13,322 nt of DNA, from contig JAWLBW010000111.1 in assembly GCA_041687475.1 (NCBI GenBank), forward strand, positions 1-13,322, given 5' to 3'. Positions 11,700 to 13,322 of the stretch are shown piece by piece. The notes beneath the pieces were generated by a model, which did not search any database, was not told the origin of the DNA, and saw only the letters and a program-made list of their open reading frames with translations. Origin of the DNA: JAWLBW01 sp041687475. Its GTDB lineage: Bacteria > J088 > JAWLBW01. Position numbers and translations under genes: made by a program. The first letter of the stretch is position 1; every line of letters starts with the position of its first letter.

Positions 11700-12614
11700 A
11701 TGCGCGCATACGCCCTCTTTCTTGTCTTTGTTCTCTTTATTTTCCTTGCGCCGGGGTGCGGTTCCGACGACGCCCGCATCGTCGAACGCCCGTATCCCGA
11801 GCGCTCGGCCATCGACCGTTCGTACGGGGCCCACGACCAGCAGGTTCTCGACGTATACGGCTTCGAAGAGACATCGCTTCGCCGCCCGGTTGTCGTATGG
11901 GTTCACGGCGGGGGGTGGCGCCGGGGCGACAAATCGAACAACCTCGAAAACAAGCGCAATCTGTTTGCCGACCTGGGCTACGTCCTTGTCTCCGTCAACT
12001 ACCGGCTTGCCGACCCTCAACTGCCGGTAAACGAGCGGCCCATGCATCCCGCTCAGGTGCGTGATGTCGCTGCGAGCATCGGCTGGGTTCGTGAGAATAT
12101 TGCCGCATATGGAGGCAATCCGGCACGCATTGCGCTCATGGGGCATTCAGCGGGGGGACACCTTGTGTCCCTGGTGGGCGTGCACCCGGGATACCTTGCC
12201 GAAGCCGTGGGCGACGAGGGCCTGGGCATGCTCAGTGGCGTGGTGGCGGTAGATACGGCTGCCTATGATCTCGTCGATGTCGAAAGTGAATCGACCGAGC
12301 AGCTGGCCGTGAACGCGTTTGGTACCGACCCGGCCGTGCGTGTCGACGCCTCGCCCATTCGCCGGATTGCGAACGGAAGAAACACACCCCCCTTTCTCAT
12401 ACTCACACGGGGAACGGCGCGGCGGGTTGCCGAGGCAGAAGATTTCCACAAAGCGACGGTGAACGCCGACCCCGACGATGGAGGCGACCGCTTCGCCGAA
12501 GTGCAGGCGTACGATCACGAAGAGATCAACGATGCCATCGGCGAACCGGGCGAAACCGAAGTCACGCCGTTGGTCAAAGAATTTCTACGCCGGGTATTCG
12601 ACGACGGCCGTTAG
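11700..12614 (+). CDS. Alpha/beta hydrolase (esterase), probable lipoprotein
   Basis: A 304-residue hydrolase of the HSL/BD-FAE-like esterase type. The N-terminus is a hydrophobic signal sequence ending in LAPGC (Cys20), a plausible though non-ideal lipobox, followed by GSDD, so it is probably a periplasm-facing lipoprotein. HGGGW (69-73) is the oxyanion-hole motif and GHSAGG (148-153) holds nucleophile Ser150. His273 in YDHEEINDAIG is the likely catalytic His. The usual acid position (an Asp in an HGTAD-like strand) reads RGTARR at 237-242, so the Asp is not evident. GGTGAGG six bases before the ATG is a good ribosome site, itself inside the palindrome GGTGAGGCTCACC. The frame is open back to 11661, but the signal sequence fixes ATG 11700. 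Its stop overlaps the convergent alaA stop by 4 bp. The substrate is unknown. Confidence 0.9.
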   Translation: MRAYALFLVFVLFIFLAPGCGSDDARIVERPYPERSAIDRSYGAHDQQVLDVYGFEETSLRRPVVVWVHGGGWRRGDKSNNLENKRNLFADLGYVLVSVNYRLADPQLPVNERPMHPAQVRDVAASIGWVRENIAAYGGNPARIALMGHSAGGHLVSLVGVHPGYLAEAVGDEGLGMLSGVVAVDTAAYDLVDVESESTEQLAVNAFGTDPAVRVDASPIRRIANGRNTPPFLILTRGTARRVAEAEDFHKATVNADPDDGGDRFAEVQAYDHEEINDAIGEPGETEVTPLVKEFLRRVFDDGR

Positions 12615-13322
12615 ACGCCCACCCGGCTTCGGTACCGCTCGAGAAACCGCGACAGCCGGCCGATGGCTTCGCGCAGTTCGTCTTCGTACGGCAGGAATAC
12701 GATGCGCATGTGGTCGGGTCGCGGCCAGTTGAAGCCGCTGCCCTGCACCACGAGCACCCGCTCATCGACCAGCAGCTCACGGATGAACGCCGTGTCGTTC
12801 GTGATCGGGTAAACCTCGGGGTCTAGGCGGGGAAACAGGTAGAGTGCGGCGCCGGGTTTCACGCAGCTGACGCCGGGAATCTCCGACAGCAGCTGGTGCG
12901 CCAGGTCGCGCTGCCGCCGCAGCCTTCCGCCCTCGCCCACCAGATCCTGAATGCTCTGGTAGCCGCCCAGGGCGGTCTGAATGGCCCACTGGCCGGGCAC
13001 GTTGGCGCACAGACGCATGGACGAAAGCAGCGTGAGGCCTTCGATGTAGTCCTGCGCGGCCTTCTTGTTGCCCGACACCATCATCCACCCCGAGCGATAG
13101 CCGCACGAACGGTAGCTCTTCGACAGGCTGTTGAAGGTTACCGTGAACACGTCGTCGGACAGCGAAGCCAGCGGAATGTGGCGGGCGCCGTCGTAAATGA
13201 CCTTGTCGTACACTTCGTCGGCGAAGACGACGAGGCCGTGTTTGCGGGCGATTTCGAGAATCTGCAGCAGTACCTCGCGCGTGTAAACGGCGCCCGTGGG
13301 GTTGTTGGGGTTGATGACGACG
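12611..13322 (-). CDS. alaA: Alanine transaminase AlaA, C-terminal part
   Basis: PLP-dependent class I/II aminotransferase that transfers the amino group between alanine/2-oxoglutarate and pyruvate/glutamate in the cytoplasm. The frame is open to the window edge, so the N-terminus lies outside; about 237 residues are seen. Family landmarks in order are INPNNPTG (cofactor-loop Asn), FADEVYDK, SLSKSYR with the PLP-binding Lys, SMRLCANVPGQWAIQTALGG, GVSCVKPGAALYLFPRLD, and VQGSGFNWPRPDHMRIVFLP with the substrate-carboxylate Arg. These blocks follow E. coli AlaA (YfbQ) closely, which supports the symbol over other aspartate/tyrosine transaminases. It ends in TAA at 12611-12613, overlapping the TAG of the convergent hydrolase gene, with no terminator between them. 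Confidence 0.95.
   Translation of the reverse strand, partial: VVINPNNPTGAVYTREVLLQILEIARKHGLVVFADEVYDKVIYDGARHIPLASLSDDVFTVTFNSLSKSYRSCGYRSGWMMVSGNKKAAQDYIEGLTLLSSMRLCANVPGQWAIQTALGGYQSIQDLVGEGGRLRRQRDLAHQLLSEIPGVSCVKPGAALYLFPRLDPEVYPITNDTAFIRELLVDERVLVVQGSGFNWPRPDHMRIVFLPYEDELREAIGRLSRFLERYRSRVGV

Overview
The window is a GC-rich (roughly 60-65% by eye) bacterial chromosomal segment. Several lines point to a Gram-negative: two probable lipoproteins, a MepA-type periplasmic murein endopeptidase and an exported beta-strand-rich protein that looks like an outer-membrane barrel. Gene content and codon style fit a deltaproteobacterial/myxobacterial-like lineage, but this is an impression and not a classification. 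TAA, TAG and TGA are all used as normal stops.

Layout, left to right. (1) 2-1117: C-terminal part of an ATP-type phosphoenolpyruvate carboxykinase, closed by a textbook intrinsic terminator. (2) 1296-1865: exported SRPBCC protein. (3) 1866-2673: about 800 bp with no confident gene, holding a degenerate 8-bp tandem array and a possible broken ORF. (4) 2674-2946: small two-helix membrane protein behind a good sigma70 promoter, followed by a 19-bp-stem hairpin. (5) 3313-5165: a ZU5-type lipoprotein coupled by a TAATG overlap to a MepA/M74-like murein endopeptidase whose apparent signal peptide carries an in-frame TAG. (6) 5444-7501: CopB-type (P1B-3) copper ATPase with a His-rich N-terminus. (7) 7715-8200: DUF456 membrane protein, apparently transcribed almost leaderless. 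(8) 8208-8457: repeat-like GC hairpin, a dispersed-repeat-like motif and a small antitoxin-like ORF. (9) 9621-8443 on the minus strand: exported barrel-like protein and SRPBCC protein, divergent from (10) a GNAT acetyltransferase (9721-10269). (11) 10567-11130: putative glycolipid-binding (PF06475) protein; 11277-11546: conserved 89-aa protein of unknown function. (12) 11700-12614: lipoprotein-like alpha/beta hydrolase, convergent and overlapping by 4 bp with the C-terminal part of AlaA alanine transaminase (12611-13322, minus).

Most units are unrelated housekeeping or envelope functions. Pckase and AlaA both feed the pyruvate/PEP node but sit at opposite ends and are not linked here. The clearest functional links are the lipoprotein/endopeptidase pair, which suggests an envelope remodelling unit, and the minus-strand barrel/SRPBCC pair. 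I see no mobile element, CRISPR array, rRNA, tRNA or defence island, and no convincing new multi-gene system. The best leads are the amber codon in the endopeptidase signal peptide, the strong hairpin after the small membrane gene, the near-leaderless DUF456 promoter, and the antitoxin-like ORF whose ribosome binding site lies inside a repeat-like element.
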